Positions 11,168 to 21,608 of a stretch of 64,000 bases of DNA are shown here, piece by piece; position 1 is the stretch's first letter, and each line of letters starts with the position of its first letter. The position numbers were made by a program, and so were the translations under genes. The notes under the pieces were generated by a model, which was given only the letters and a program-made list of their open reading frames with translations, had not been told where the DNA came from and did no database searches. This DNA is from Sambucus nigra. Lineage: Eukaryota > Streptophyta > Magnoliopsida > Dipsacales > Adoxaceae. The stretch lies in assembly GCA_949130495.1 (NCBI GenBank), contig OX422208.1, positions 399,893,885 to 399,957,884 on the forward strand, given 5' to 3'.

Positions 11168-11768
11168 CATCTCCCGAGTCAATCTGGTCAATCTCGTATA
11201 CTAATATGAGACCAAAGTGACATTCGTTACATTTATTTCGTAACTCGATCCATCAATGATCACTATACCAAATATATTCAATGACATAGATCAAGTATGG
11301 ATGTGTGGCTAAAAATTATATGCAATGTGATCTCAGACATGCCTATTTCCAATTGATCCTAACTTTATTCCGAAGTGTGACCAAAACTTAGTCTTTTAAA
11401 CCTTATGTTATACCACAAATGAAAGACAATACACTCAGAGTAAGCAACAAACTGAAAATACCATCAACTTTATTCTGCAGAAAACTGAAACATACATGAT
11501 GTATCTCAATAGTGTTAAAGAAGAGAATATTATAACAAGGACAAACTCCCACTAAACTGAATATTATCAAATAAATCAACACCTATATGAGTAGTGTGCT
11601 CATGAAAGACCTTGGGTGGTAAGCCTTTAGTAGGCGGATCCGCGAGCATGGAGTTTATTTCTATATGTTTAATAGATACTATCTTATTCTGAACTATTTC
11701 CTTAACAACAAGAAACTTAATGCCTATGTGGTTAAACTTCGAAGAGCTTTTGTTGTTATTTGAATATA
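11168..11768 (-). pseudogene. Copia RNase H C-terminus and 3' untranslated region
   Basis: The minus strand from 11768 reads YSNNNKSSSKFNHIGIKF, then VKEIVQNKIVSIKHIE, then NSMLADPPTKGLPPKVFHEH. This is the C-terminal signature of copia RNase H (the segment that follows DNKS at the element's RH active site). It is followed by a stop and AT-rich untranslated sequence containing GTGGGAG. The upstream half of this RNase H is at 17640-17750 on the plus strand, so the domain is split by the inversion. The segment ends at 11167 where Tat element A begins, before any copia 3' LTR. Confidence 0.88.
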
Positions 11769-12164
11769 GGCCCTGGTGGTCGTTATCACCCCTCCCTTGG
11801 CCATTCTGACCCTGCTGCTGGCCCTGATGGCCGTGTTGGCCCTGGCGGGTTTAGCTCTTCCCACGGTTCTCATAGTCTTTTTGGTCTTGATGTCCCTGAG
11901 GAGCTTATCACTGTTGCGACGGTATTTTCCCATCGTTATTATTCCTTAAAAGGTCATAGTGATAAACTTCTCTTGTTCTTTTGCCCCTGTAAGTTGCACA
12001 CTGCGATTTTGGTACTGCAATATTGCGGTAGTCGCTACTTTTGCCACGATGTTTGCAATCTCCGTGATTTCTTCTCTTCCTTGGTGTACCTGAGGTATTT
12101 GTTGGTCTTGTCCCGCATTTACTTCGTCCGCGGTGTTAGTGTGTCTCTCCCCCATAGGCGACAT
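11769..12164 (-). pseudogene. Chromovirus 1 gag, N-terminal remnant
   Basis: The minus-strand frame from Met 12164 runs 72 residues to a stop at 11946. Beyond it, in another frame, is a Gln/Gly-rich linker (HGHQGQQQGQNGQGRG). The central capsid (PF03732) region is not seen between them, so an internal deletion is likely. The linker breaks at 11769 and its continuation is found at 17751. Confidence 0.7.
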
Positions 12165-12340
12165 ATGAAATTTAAATGAATTTTATAAAACCACCGTCCA
12201 TACAAAACATTGTAGCAGAAGTACGAAATCTACAACACGAAATAAGGATGCAACAGTCCTAATAGTAGGGCTCTATATCAAAGACGCTAAGCGAAAAAGG
12301 CAATATGTCGAACAGATCCTAAAGGATACTAGAACCTGAT

Positions 12341-12354
12341 GCTCTGATAACACC
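12341..12354 (-). other. Primer binding site of chromovirus 1
   Basis: The minus strand reads GGTGTTATCAGAGC immediately after the LTR end TGTCACA. This is a near match to the initiator-Met tRNA site TGGTATCAGAGC used by many plant LTR elements and seen intact in chromovirus 2 at 55695. Confidence 0.8.
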
Positions 12355-15235
12355 TGTGACACCCCGCCTAATTAATTACCGGGTGCTTAATTAATTAATT
12401 TCAGAATATCAAGTTGGTTCAGATAATGCATCACTATCGAGAACTCAAATTTTATTTTAATAAAACTAACCACATAGTATTTAAAAAGGGTGATGTCCAA
12501 ATTTTATCTTGTCATTAATTACTACTAAACGAATACCAACAAATACCATGCATCACAGTAAAATAAGTAAAGTCTGACTAAAGTAAAATAAATGGATGGA
12601 GTAAACATCTCCAAATACAATCCCAAACAATAAATCCAAATAAAGAAATCAAATCTACGAGAGAATTTAAAACGACTAAATCTCTTAAAGTAAACATAAG
12701 AAAGGACAACATGTCCAATAGAATAAATAACTGAAAAGGAAAGAATGAGCTCAGTCATCTACTAGCAATAATCTTGCAGCTTCCACAGCAGCTACAACAT
12801 GGCAACTAAATAGAGTCTCCTAAAGTTGGTGTCCCTGTGACTGGGCACCTAAAATAATGGAACAATAGAAAGATATACAGGAGAACGGGTCAGAGCCCGA
12901 GTTAAAAACAGTTTAAAATAGCAAGTCTTAAATTTATTCAATTATCACGATTATTCTTCAACTTAACTTAGCGTACTCACTTGAGATACTCACCCCTCGA
13001 TCTAGTGTGCACGTATAACGAACCTAACAACCCATACTAGTCATAATACCCGGATTGACTACTAAGTGAATAATATTATGCTTGAAAGTCTCCCTAAATA
13101 ACTCAAAATCGGCGTACCTATCATTTCGATATAGATTTGGGATTACTTTAGTTTATTCTCGTAGTCTTCTAAATGCCCAACTGATAATACCATAAGTGTA
13201 CATTTAAAAATAGCGTCATCAACATAAAACACAAAACATGATTCCAGTATACACACATTATTCTCTTTATGTATACATATTAATTTATATAAATATAGCA
13301 ATATTGCACCCTTGGTTGAGAAACCCTTAGTGCTACGCATACTCGGCTATCTTGTCCCTTTGCAACGCTCACGCATATATGACAATAGGTTCAATCTCAC
13401 GAGAACCAATAAAAACATAAACACCTATTGGAGGCGAACATAGTCCGAAGCCGATGGGCTACGTACATACCTATGCACCCATACGACCGTCATCACTATC
13501 CTTCTCATGGATAGCCCGTACCTAGGTTCCATGCTCTAGTGGTACGACTCTAAATCCCCCGAAGGCACACAAGATCCGGTCGTCCACAACGCGTTAACCT
13601 CCGTTCGATAGCCAGTAGCTATGTATGTCATACACATAATATTTTGAGCAATAAGCATACACACAACTTATATAAATTCATTGGCTTTCCCGTAGCCTAG
13701 TATTTGTAGTACGTATAATATACCCCCTATTATTGCCCCGTACCTTACTCGTTTGTATTTTCCCTTATATTCTTGCATCTCTCTAATTCTATGAATTTTA
13801 GTACCATCCGAGGGTCGCCCTATTCTTCACTCACTAATGATTATAAGTTTTAAGTCACTCGACAATCATACAGGTCTAACGCACATATAAATAAGCCTAC
13901 GGGAAGTTCGAAACAAAAATTAGTTTTTAAGGGTCATTCTGGAATCTCATTTGAAGACCCAGGGAAACTCGTTCGAACGAGGGTCGTTCGAACGAAGGAA
14001 CTTCGAATGAACTACCAATCTCGTTAGAAGGGCCACTGGAAACTCGTTAGAAGTCTCGTTCGAACGACTTGGGCTAGACTTCTAACAAAAATTTTGCAGT
14101 TGCCCAGTTCATCTTCAAAGTTGATTTTTCCATATTTCCTCCTCTTCAACTTCAACCTAAACCCATTCCAACCCAAGCACAAGGTTTCTAAACTACTCTA
14201 AGTCACTCTAGAACATTTCTTAACATAGTTTAGGGGTTAAATCCTTCTAATCATCAAATAAATTCAACAAACTCCTAAATTTTCCTTTGAATCATATTAA
14301 CATAAACCCATAATTATATATCCATAAAAGTTCCATTTTTATTTCGTAATTAGCATCTAATTCTCAAGGGGAGAATCCTCTACATGTAAACCCCCATCAA
14401 ATTTCTAAGATTCCTACACAATCCCATCATAGGTAAACCAAATTTGGTATTAATTGTTCTAAAACCTCTACATATGTTAACAAGAGTAATATTTGCTAAG
14501 AGAGAGAGAAAGATAAGCACTTGCCTTAAAATAAACTTCTGATTTGCGGGTTGAAAGTGGTATAGGAACGATCCTCCTGACACGATCTACACGCCATTGT
14601 ACTTTTTATTGTGAAAGGTTGAGTTCTTAGCTTAGGGCTCTAATGGAGTCTCCTTCTTTTTCCTTGGTTCTCTCTCTCTTTTCCTCTCTTTTCACGTAGG
14701 TTGAAACTGACGACTACTAACCCCAAATGCCTTTTAATTAAACCTAATTTTCGTCCATATAATTACCCAAAAATTCCAAAAGACCAAAATACCCCTCCGG
14801 GGTGTCGTTTTGGGCTAAAAAGTCCCGGACTCTAATTTAAATACCCGAGTAATGTTTTATAACTATTTTGACTCTTCCGGACATTCTGGCGCACTCAAAA
14901 TAGTCATCCAAGTTATATAAAAATAGTTTACCTTTTAAACCCCCACATACATACTAGTGGCGCGACTCATACGCGTCCTAAATATTTATAATGTAACTGC
15001 CTGCCATGCATCTCATTCCCGGCCATACTATTATTTCAATAATTACTAACTCTTAACGTAACTGTCGTGTATCTCATTCCCGGACATACTATTATTTTAA
15101 TAATTACTAACTCTCATCCTGCTAGTGATTATTATCATAAAATCGGATTAATTACAATTTAAATTTTCTCCCTTTAATTTAATTAATCCCCATTTTCCAT
15201 AAAAATTATTATGCATAAAAGTATAGGGTATTACA
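12355..15235 (-). repeat. 5' LTR of chromovirus 1 (inverted orientation)
   Basis: 2881 bp, the reverse complement of 21609-24509 along its whole length. It starts TGTAATACCC at 15235 and ends ..GTGTCACA at 12355. It contains three GTTCGAAC palindromes (13971, 13985, 14058). Open frames inside it (12525-12758, 13143-13340, 14380-14583) recur in the other LTR and look like LTR sequence rather than genes. Confidence 0.93.
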
Positions 15236-15240
15236 ATTGA
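15236..15240. other. Target duplication ATTGA at chromovirus 1 outer edge
   Basis: ATTGA follows the LTR end here, and its complement TCAAT follows the other LTR end at 24510-24514. Copia codons ..TKPKL and TNEIS.. meet across one copy. Confidence 0.9.
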
Positions 15241-15924
15241 CTAATGAGATTTCCATCACCTTATGGCACAAACGTTTGGGTCATATCTTCCAAAGGAGAA
15301 TTGAAAGGCTTGTGCTAGACAGAAAACTTAAACCCCCTAATTTAACAGACTTTGATGCTTATATTGGGTGTATAAAGGGGAAACAGACAACCAATAAGAA
15401 ATTAAGTGCCAAAAGGAGTTTGGGCGTCATAAAACTGATACATACTGATATTTGTGATCCATTCTCTACGGCTTCTTGGAATGATTAACAGTATTTTATC
15501 ACTTTCATAGAAAACAATTCTCGTTATGGGTACTTATATTTAAATCATGATAAATCACAATCATTGGACATTTTTAAGGCCTTCAAATCCTAAGTTGAAA
15601 ATTAACTAAGCAAGAAGATTAAAGTTGTCAAATTTGACCATGGTGGTGATTATTATGGTAAATATGACGGATCAGGTGAACAACATCCGGATCTTTTGTC
15701 AAATTCTTATAAGAGTGTGGTTACCACAATACACAATGCCAAGGAACCCTATCATGAATGGTGTTTATAAAAGCCGAAATAGAATGCTTAAGAACAGGGT
15801 AAGAAGTATGATTCTTCATTCTTCTCTGTCAAAATCACTCTGGAAAGGGGCACTTAAGACCATAGTATATATTCTAAATAGAGTACCTAATAAATCGGTA
15901 TCTAAAACCCTTTATGAACTATAG
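15236..15924 (+). pseudogene. Copia GAG-pre-integrase and integrase core
   Basis: TNEISITLWHKRLGHI opens the GAG-pre-integrase finger, with C..C of YIGCIKGKQT and HTDICDPF for the first integrase Asp region. Beyond stops near 15487 and 15600, KFDHGGDYY marks the second Asp region. [20 protein letters not shown] belongs to the end of the core. At least three stops/frameshifts fall within 700 bp. It is now plus-strand because of the inversion; it was minus with the rest of the copia. Confidence 0.88.
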
Positions 15925-16372
15925 ATAGGCCCAAAGGTTGTTATTATGCATTTACACATTAGGCCAAATGAAAGTAAGCTAGACTTAAGAACTATTAGTT
16001 GTTGTTTTATTGGTTACACTGTACGGTCAAGGGGTTTCAAGTTCTATGATCCCTCAACTGTCCTTTTTCGAAACAGGAAATGCGAGATTTCTTGAGGATG
16101 TTGAGTTTGAGGGGGGAGATACAATTAAGAATAATAATATCGTCTTTGAAGAGGAATAAATTCCTCTCCCAAACATTTTTCAGCCTATTGACACTGTTCA
16201 AGAAGACAATAATGAGGAATTCCCTACTCAAAATTAAAGAGTTGCTTCAGAAGAGCAAACTCAAAAACCTCGTGATGAAGTGACACTAAGGCGGTCCACC
16301 AGAGAAAGAAGAAGTGCAATTTCAAGTGATTACAATGTATTTTTTTGAGAGCATGAGTTTGACATAGGGTCA
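15925..16372 (+). pseudogene. Copia integrase C-terminus and linker, degraded
   Basis: Continues copia pol: CCFIGYTVRSRGFKFYDPS is the typical block after integrase, then an acidic linker whose frame is lost several times. The RRSTRERR-like motif before the reverse transcriptase is visible near 16290 (RRSTRERRSA). Confidence 0.75.
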
Positions 16373-17128
16373 ATGGAAGTTGATCGAATAAACTCCCAAC
16401 AATTTAAAAAAAGTATCAATTATCAAAAGTGGATTGATACCATAAATGATGAGATGAAACCTATGAGAGATAATGATGTTTGGTATCTTATGAAGTTACT
16501 TAAAGGTGCAAAACCCATTAGTTGTAAATGGATATTTAAAACTGAACGGGATTCTAAGGGCAATGTTGAGAGATATAAAGCGCGTCTAGTCGCAAAGGGT
16601 TTCATTCAGAAAGAAAGCATTGACTTTAAAGAGACTTTCTCTATAATTATGACAAAAGACTCTTTGAGGACAATAATGACACTTGAAGCTCATTTTGATT
16701 TAGAGCTACATCATATGAATGTTAAGAGGAACTTTGTCAATGGTGACATTGAGGAAACCATATATGTGGTGCAACCAAAAAACTTCGTCTCGGGTGATCC
16801 AAAGTCTATGGTTTGCAAACTCAAAAAATCTATATATAGTCTCAAACAAGCTTCCCGTCAATGGTATCCCAAGTTTCATCGAGTCATTATCTCATATGAT
16901 TTTGAGGTTAATGCAGAAGATGAATTTGTATATCATAAGTTAAGCGGGAGTCAATTTATCTTCCTTGTGCTTTATGTCGATGGCATACTACTGGCTAGCA
17001 GTGATATAGGATTATTGCACGAAACCAAGAGATTTTTAACTAAGCATTTTCAAATGAAAGATCTTGGGGAAGCCTCTTTTGTATTGGGAATTAAGATACA
17101 CCGAGATTGCTTTTCAGGGTGTCTTTAG
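16373..17128 (+). pseudogene. Copia reverse transcriptase (RVT_2)
   Basis: An open frame of 251 residues from Met 16373 carries WIDTINDEMKPMRDNDVW, CKWIFKTERDSKGNVERYKA and RLVAKGFIQKESIDFKETF near residues 20-100. LKKSIYSLKQASRQWYPKF follows near 155. The catalytic loop reads LYVDGILL near residue 203, where copia enzymes have YVDD, so the second Asp has become Gly. The frame ends 17126-17128. The upstream integrase and downstream RNase H belong to the same polyprotein. Confidence 0.92.
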
Positions 17129-17750
17129 ATTATCACAAAAAATCTATATCGAGAAGGTACTCGCTAGATTTAGCATGAAAAATTGTACATAGGGAGATAC
17201 TCTCGTTACTAAAGGAGACAAGTGTAGTCTCCGTCAATATCCCAAGATTGAGATTGAAAGTGGAGAAATAAAAAATATTCCTTATGCTTCAACTGTAGGT
17301 AGTATTATGTATGCTCAAGTATGTACGAGTCCGAATTTAGCATGCATAGTGGGTATGTTAGGAAGATATTTGAGTAACCTTGGAATAGATCACTGGAAAG
17401 CAGCCAAAAGGGTTATGAGGTATTTAGAAAGAATAAAATATTGCATGCTCATCTATCAGAAGTCAAATAATTTGAAGATCATTGGGTATTCTGATGTCGA
17501 TCTTGCGAGTTGCCAAGACAGTAAGAGATACACTTCTGGCTATGTATACATGCTGTCTGGAGGTGCTATTTTCTGGAGGAGTGCTAAGCAGCCACTCATT
17601 GCATATTTCACTATGGAAACGGAGTTTATAGCGTGTTAAGAGGTAATACATTATGCGATATGTCCGCGAAATTTTATCACTGGACTGCGAATTATTGATA
17701 GCATTGAAAGACCATTAAAGATACATTCTGACAATAAGTCATCAGTTCTG
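17129..17750 (+). pseudogene. Copia RNase H, N-terminal part
   Basis: Frames contain YASTVGSIMYAQVCTSPN, LGIDHWKAAKRVMRYL, GYSDVDLASCQDSKRYTSGY and FTMETEFIAC, with the RNase H D (SDVDLA) and E (METEF) positions present. After a stop near 17639 it continues to IERPLKIHSDNKSS. The domain breaks at 17750 and its last about 70 residues are on the minus strand at 11550-11768. Confidence 0.9.
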
Positions 17751-18180
17751 GGGAAAACAAGGACAGGGGGGAGGACCCTTCCCAGGAAGATGTTTCACAT
17801 GTGGCAACACTGGCCATAAACTCCAGGACTACCCTCAAAAGGGTAGAGGTTAGCGAGACCAACAAGGCCAACAGTGTGCTCAATAGGGCCAGCAGAGCAG
17901 AAACTGTGTGGGTAAGTATTTCATATGTGGCGAACGGGGTCACTACCGTCAAAATTTCCCTAGAAAAAGCAAGATCCTGCAACAGTAATTGAATGTTCAC
18001 CTGAAACCACAGAATACCCAAATTGGGGAAATAGGGATAATCACCCGAGTAACACAGACTTCACAACAGCAGCAGGTAGTACAATATGGATGTATCTATA
18101 ATGCTCGATATTCAGTTATACCACTGATATTGCATCTACCACCCACGTTTGGAGGTAAGGTATTTTATCATTAATAATGC
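17751..18180 (+). pseudogene. Chromovirus 1 gag zinc knuckles
   Basis: GKQGQGGGPFPGR leads into CFTCGNTGHKLQDY at 17791, a CX2CX4HX4C knuckle whose last Cys is Tyr. A second knuckle, YFICGERGHYRQNF near 17906, has lost its first and last Cys. Gln-rich sequence follows. The nucleocapsid would bind element RNA; here the zinc ligands are lost. The frame is the plus-strand continuation of the gag linker found at 11769-11830 minus. Confidence 0.8.
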
Positions 18181-18860
18181 TCCCTTTTAGTTATGAGGAA
18201 AATTTCAAATAACCTATGTGTATTACGGCTTACTTGTACTACGTGAGAAACATGAGCGTAAAATGTATTGCTATCCCAATCTCAAACCGGATAATTCAAG
18301 TTTGTGTGATGATAGACCATTAAAATAATATTAGGTGTCCATTAGTCCCGGAGATGAAATAATTTGTGCTAAGTGACATCCGAGAGGAAACGGAGTCACT
18401 TGTATACATAGGTATTAAATCCTACAGAGACTTGTGGAGTATATCGTCGGGTTATACCAAATCCCGGGGGATAGAAAGGTTTACTATAGTTAATCAAGAA
18501 AGAATTAAATACCTCTGGGCATGGGAATAATTTTGTGGTAAAGTGAAGAGCCTAACGCCAAATTATTAGTAGTAATGTGTTGAATATCTTTTTCGTAACA
18601 TGAGCATAAATATGCTATTATTAGCAGGAAGCAAGGATGTGGGGTACGAGACAAGTACTGAGGACCACAACTCTCGTTGACCGACAATGTTAGTTAGTAG
18701 TGTATCAAGGGGGTTCCTTGTTTGGATTTCACTTTGCGAGACATCCCACGCATGAAACCTAGCGAAGGTTGGGAGCTAGGGATGGTTGGGCTTTAGCACA
18801 TGAGTTTGGTACCCTATTTATCATCCGTAAGCGAAACCATAACCTTAAATTTAATTTTAT
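18181..18860 (+). pseudogene. Chromovirus 1 protease-to-RT region, unreadable
   Basis: No frame survives. It is recognised as element interior by position and by a block at 18690-18760 (TAGTAGTGTATC..GGTTCCTTGTTTGG) that recurs at 57780-57850 inside chromovirus 2. In between I see no protease active site. Confidence 0.6.
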
Positions 18861-20030
18861 TCCTACGCACGGTCAGTAGAACCGTACGATATGACGTAAG
18901 TAGTGATATCAAATTCTTACATCAAGAATAAATTGGTGTAATAAGGGAAGATGATAAAGGCACGATATGAAAAAAATATTTGTTTCCTCAAATCGATGAC
19001 TTATTCGACCAGTTGAGAGGAGCGACTTTCTTCTCGAATATTGATTTAAGATCAGGATAAGATCAATTACGTATCAGGGAGAAGGACGTGTCAAAGACTG
19101 CCTTCCTGACGAGATATAGTTCCCAAGAATAACGCCACAACCATGTTCATGGACTTGATGAACAGGGTGTTCAGAGAGTTCCTGGACCAGTTCGTCATCG
19201 TATTCATATATGACATTCTGGTTTACTCGCAGACCGAGGAGGATCATGTCGAGCACTTGAGGCATGTTTTGCAGACACTGCGCCAACATGAGTTGTACGC
19301 AAAATACGAGAAATGTGGGTTTTGGCTAAAGGATGTACAGTTTTTGGGGCATATCATCTCCGATAGAGGGATATCTATGGATCCAGGGAAGGTGTCAGAG
19401 GTGAGGGAGTGGGGATAACCCACAACACCGACTGAGATAAGCAGTTTCTTGGGTTTACCAGAATACTATAGGAGGTTCATTCGAGGGTTTTCAAAGATAG
19501 CGGGTCCGTTAATTCACTTGACTCGCAAAGGGGTGCCATTTATATGGAGTGACGCCTGTCAGTTAGCCTTCGATGAGTTGAAAGATAAGTTAACCTCAGC
19601 ACCAGTGTTAGCATTACCCAGGTCGGGAGTGGAGTATCTAGTCTACACTAATGCGTCCTTATTAGGACTTGGAGGTGTACTTCAGCAGGAAGATCAGGCT
19701 ATAACTTATGCCTCCCGTAATCTTAAGCCTCATGAGAGGAACTACTCCCCCACGACTTGGAGTTAGCAGCATTCGTGTTCGCACACACTACCTCCTAGGG
19801 GAGAAATTTCACTTATTCACGGACCATAAATCACTACAGTACCTCTTCACGCAGAAGGAATTAAATATGCGTCAACGTCGGTGGCTTGAGTTCGTGAAGG
19901 ATTATCAATTTGATATCCAATACCACCCCGAGAAGGCTACTGTGGTAGCAGACGCGTTAAGCCGTAGGCCAGTTGGTGAGGTGGTCGAGGTGTGGAAAGC
20001 GAATGGAAGGATTTAGGGAACCAAGATGCG
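18861..20030 (+). pseudogene. Chromovirus 1 reverse transcriptase and RNase H
   Basis: QIDDLFDQLRGATFFSNIDL (about 18996) is the RT palm start. The MPFGL block has been lost to a deletion near 19120. The frame from 19143 has [10 protein letters not shown], where the normal loop is FIDDILVYS, so the first catalytic Asp is Tyr. Next come [17 protein letters not shown] and GLPEYYRRFIRGFSKIA. RNase H follows (AITYASRNLKPHERNY, then a shift near 19760, FTDHKSLQYLFTQKELN, ATVVADALSRR). Order and motifs are those of Ty3/gypsy chromoviruses. Confidence 0.9.
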
Positions 20031-21476
20031 GTGGCTCGATCGTTTAAGTCTGTAATGAAGATTACGCCCCAGATTATTACGGGAGTAGTACAGGCTCAGG
20101 CAGATGATCCGTTCTGCCAAAGTTGGATAGTGAAGCTTCTAGCCGAGGGGGCTGGGTCTTACACCATGGGTTCAGACGTAGGCCTACGTATTACTGGGAG
20201 ATTAGTTGTTCCCGAGGGTGAAGATTTGTGATACAAGGTGATGACAGAGTCGCACGGTTCCCGATTTACAGTGTATCCAGCAGGTATAAGATGTACCAAG
20301 ACATGCGTAGACAGTATTGGTGGAGCGAAATGAAGAAGGATATTGCCGAATTTGTCTCGAAATGTGCCACTCGTCAATTAGTAAAGGTGGACCATCAGAG
20401 GTCGGCAGGACTTCTACAGCCATTATAGGTTCCTATGTAGAAATGGGAGAGCATTTCCATGGACTTTATCACGGGACTACCTACATCGCAGAGGGATCAC
20501 GCCTCGGTATGGGTGGTAGCGGATCGATTGACCAAGGTAGCCCACTTTCTCCTAGCCAAGACATACTACATCGTGAGACAGTATGCCCAGTTATTCATAG
20601 CAGAGATAGTTAGACTCCACAAAGTGCCTCTATATATCGTGTCTGATAGAGATAAGGTGTTCATTTCTCGATTTTGGGAGAGTTTTTAGGAAGCGTTGGG
20701 TACAGAGTTGCGACTGAGCACATCCTATCACCCGCAGACGGATGGTCAGACAGAGTGGACGAATTAAATATGGGAGGACATGTTACGGATGTTCACCATT
20801 GATTTTGGCGGAGGTTGGGAACAATACCTTATGCTGGTGGAGTTTGGCTATAACAACTCCTACCAGTTTACTGTCGGTATGGCTCCATTCGAGGCCCTAT
20901 ATGGTAGACCTTCTCGTTTTCCAACATGTTGGCTAGAGGTGGGGGATAACAAGTTATTGTGTCCGGAGGTGATTCAGGATAATTCAGGGAGGATAGAGTT
21001 AATACGGAGCCGTATTCGAGATGCTCAGGATCGACAGAAGAGTTACGCTAAAGCCAAACTTTACTTTCGAGAATTCAATATTGGGGATCAAGTATTACTT
21101 CGAGTGTCCCCTATGAAGGGAGTTATGCATTTTTGGAAGAAGGTAAAGTTGACGCCTAGGTACGTAGGGCCATTCCCCACTATCGAGAGGATTGGGCCAG
21201 TTGCTTATAGACTTGGGTTACCGGAGCACTTGCATAGAGTCCATGACGTGTTTCATATATCTTCGATGAGGAGATCACTTCGAGATGATTTGGCCCATAC
21301 TAACATTACGTTAGAGGAGATAGACTTACAACCTGATAGATCCTACGAGGAGGGTCCGGTTGCTATCTTAGACCGTAGCGAGAGGAAGTTGAGGTCGAAA
21401 ATAGTACCACTAGTACGTGTTCAGTGGTGGCATCATAATGTTGAGGAATCAACTTAAGAGCGCGAGGATTACATGC
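20031..21476 (+). pseudogene. Chromovirus 1 integrase and C-terminal chromodomain-like segment
   Basis: A zinc-finger region (MYQDMRRQYWWSEMKKDIAE; its second Cys of the CxxC is changed, CATRQ) is followed by the core MDFITGLP, LYIVSDRDKVF and SYHPQTDGQTEW, i.e. D, D and E region present, though stops fall at 20426 and 20687. After the core the frame 20780-21457 is open for 225 residues: NNSYQFTVGMAPFEALYGR, the GPF-like block VGPFPTIERIGPVAYRL and FHISSMRRSL. It ends with VPLVRVQWWHHNVEES, which resembles the degenerate chromodomain of the Del/Tekay group, a segment thought to steer insertion to heterochromatin. A TAA at 21455 is followed by EREDYMRKHYPELF. Confidence 0.9.
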
Positions 21477-21504
21477 GTAAACATTATCCAGAGTTGTTCT
21501 TGCC

Positions 21505-21506
<2 letters not shown>

Positions 21507-21562
<56 letters not shown>
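21507..21562. repeat. (AT)n microsatellite at the end of pol
   Basis: About 28 AT units between the last pol codons and the polypurine tract of chromovirus 1. The open frame across it is an artefact of the repeat. Confidence 0.97.
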
Positions 21563-21564
<2 letters not shown>

Positions 21565-21596
21565 TTTTCCGAATTTCGGGATAAAATTTTGTTATT

Positions 21597-21606
21597 AGGG
21601 GGGAAG
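21597..21606 (+). other. Polypurine tract of chromovirus 1
   Basis: AGGGGGGAAG lies two bases before the LTR start TGTAATACCC at 21609. Confidence 0.8.
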
Positions 21607-21608
21607 TA

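Larger units (their letters stand above)
11769..17750. other. Inverted segment of about 6.0 kb
   Basis: Left junction 11768/11769 joins the copia RNase H tail (minus) to chromovirus gag (minus). Right junction 17750/17751 joins copia RNase H (plus, ending ..KIHSDNKSSVL) to chromovirus gag at its zinc knuckles (plus). Inverting this segment reunites the copia DNKSSVL with YSNNN and the chromovirus Gln/Gly-rich gag linker with its zinc knuckle. No long inverted repeat flanks the breakpoints, and homology looks limited to one or two bases. Confidence 0.88.

Noticed and set aside
12525..12758. A 77-residue membrane-like frame
   Set aside because: Lies wholly in the chromovirus 1 LTR and recurs in the other LTR at about 24050-24340; AT-rich LTR sequence reads as hydrophobic.
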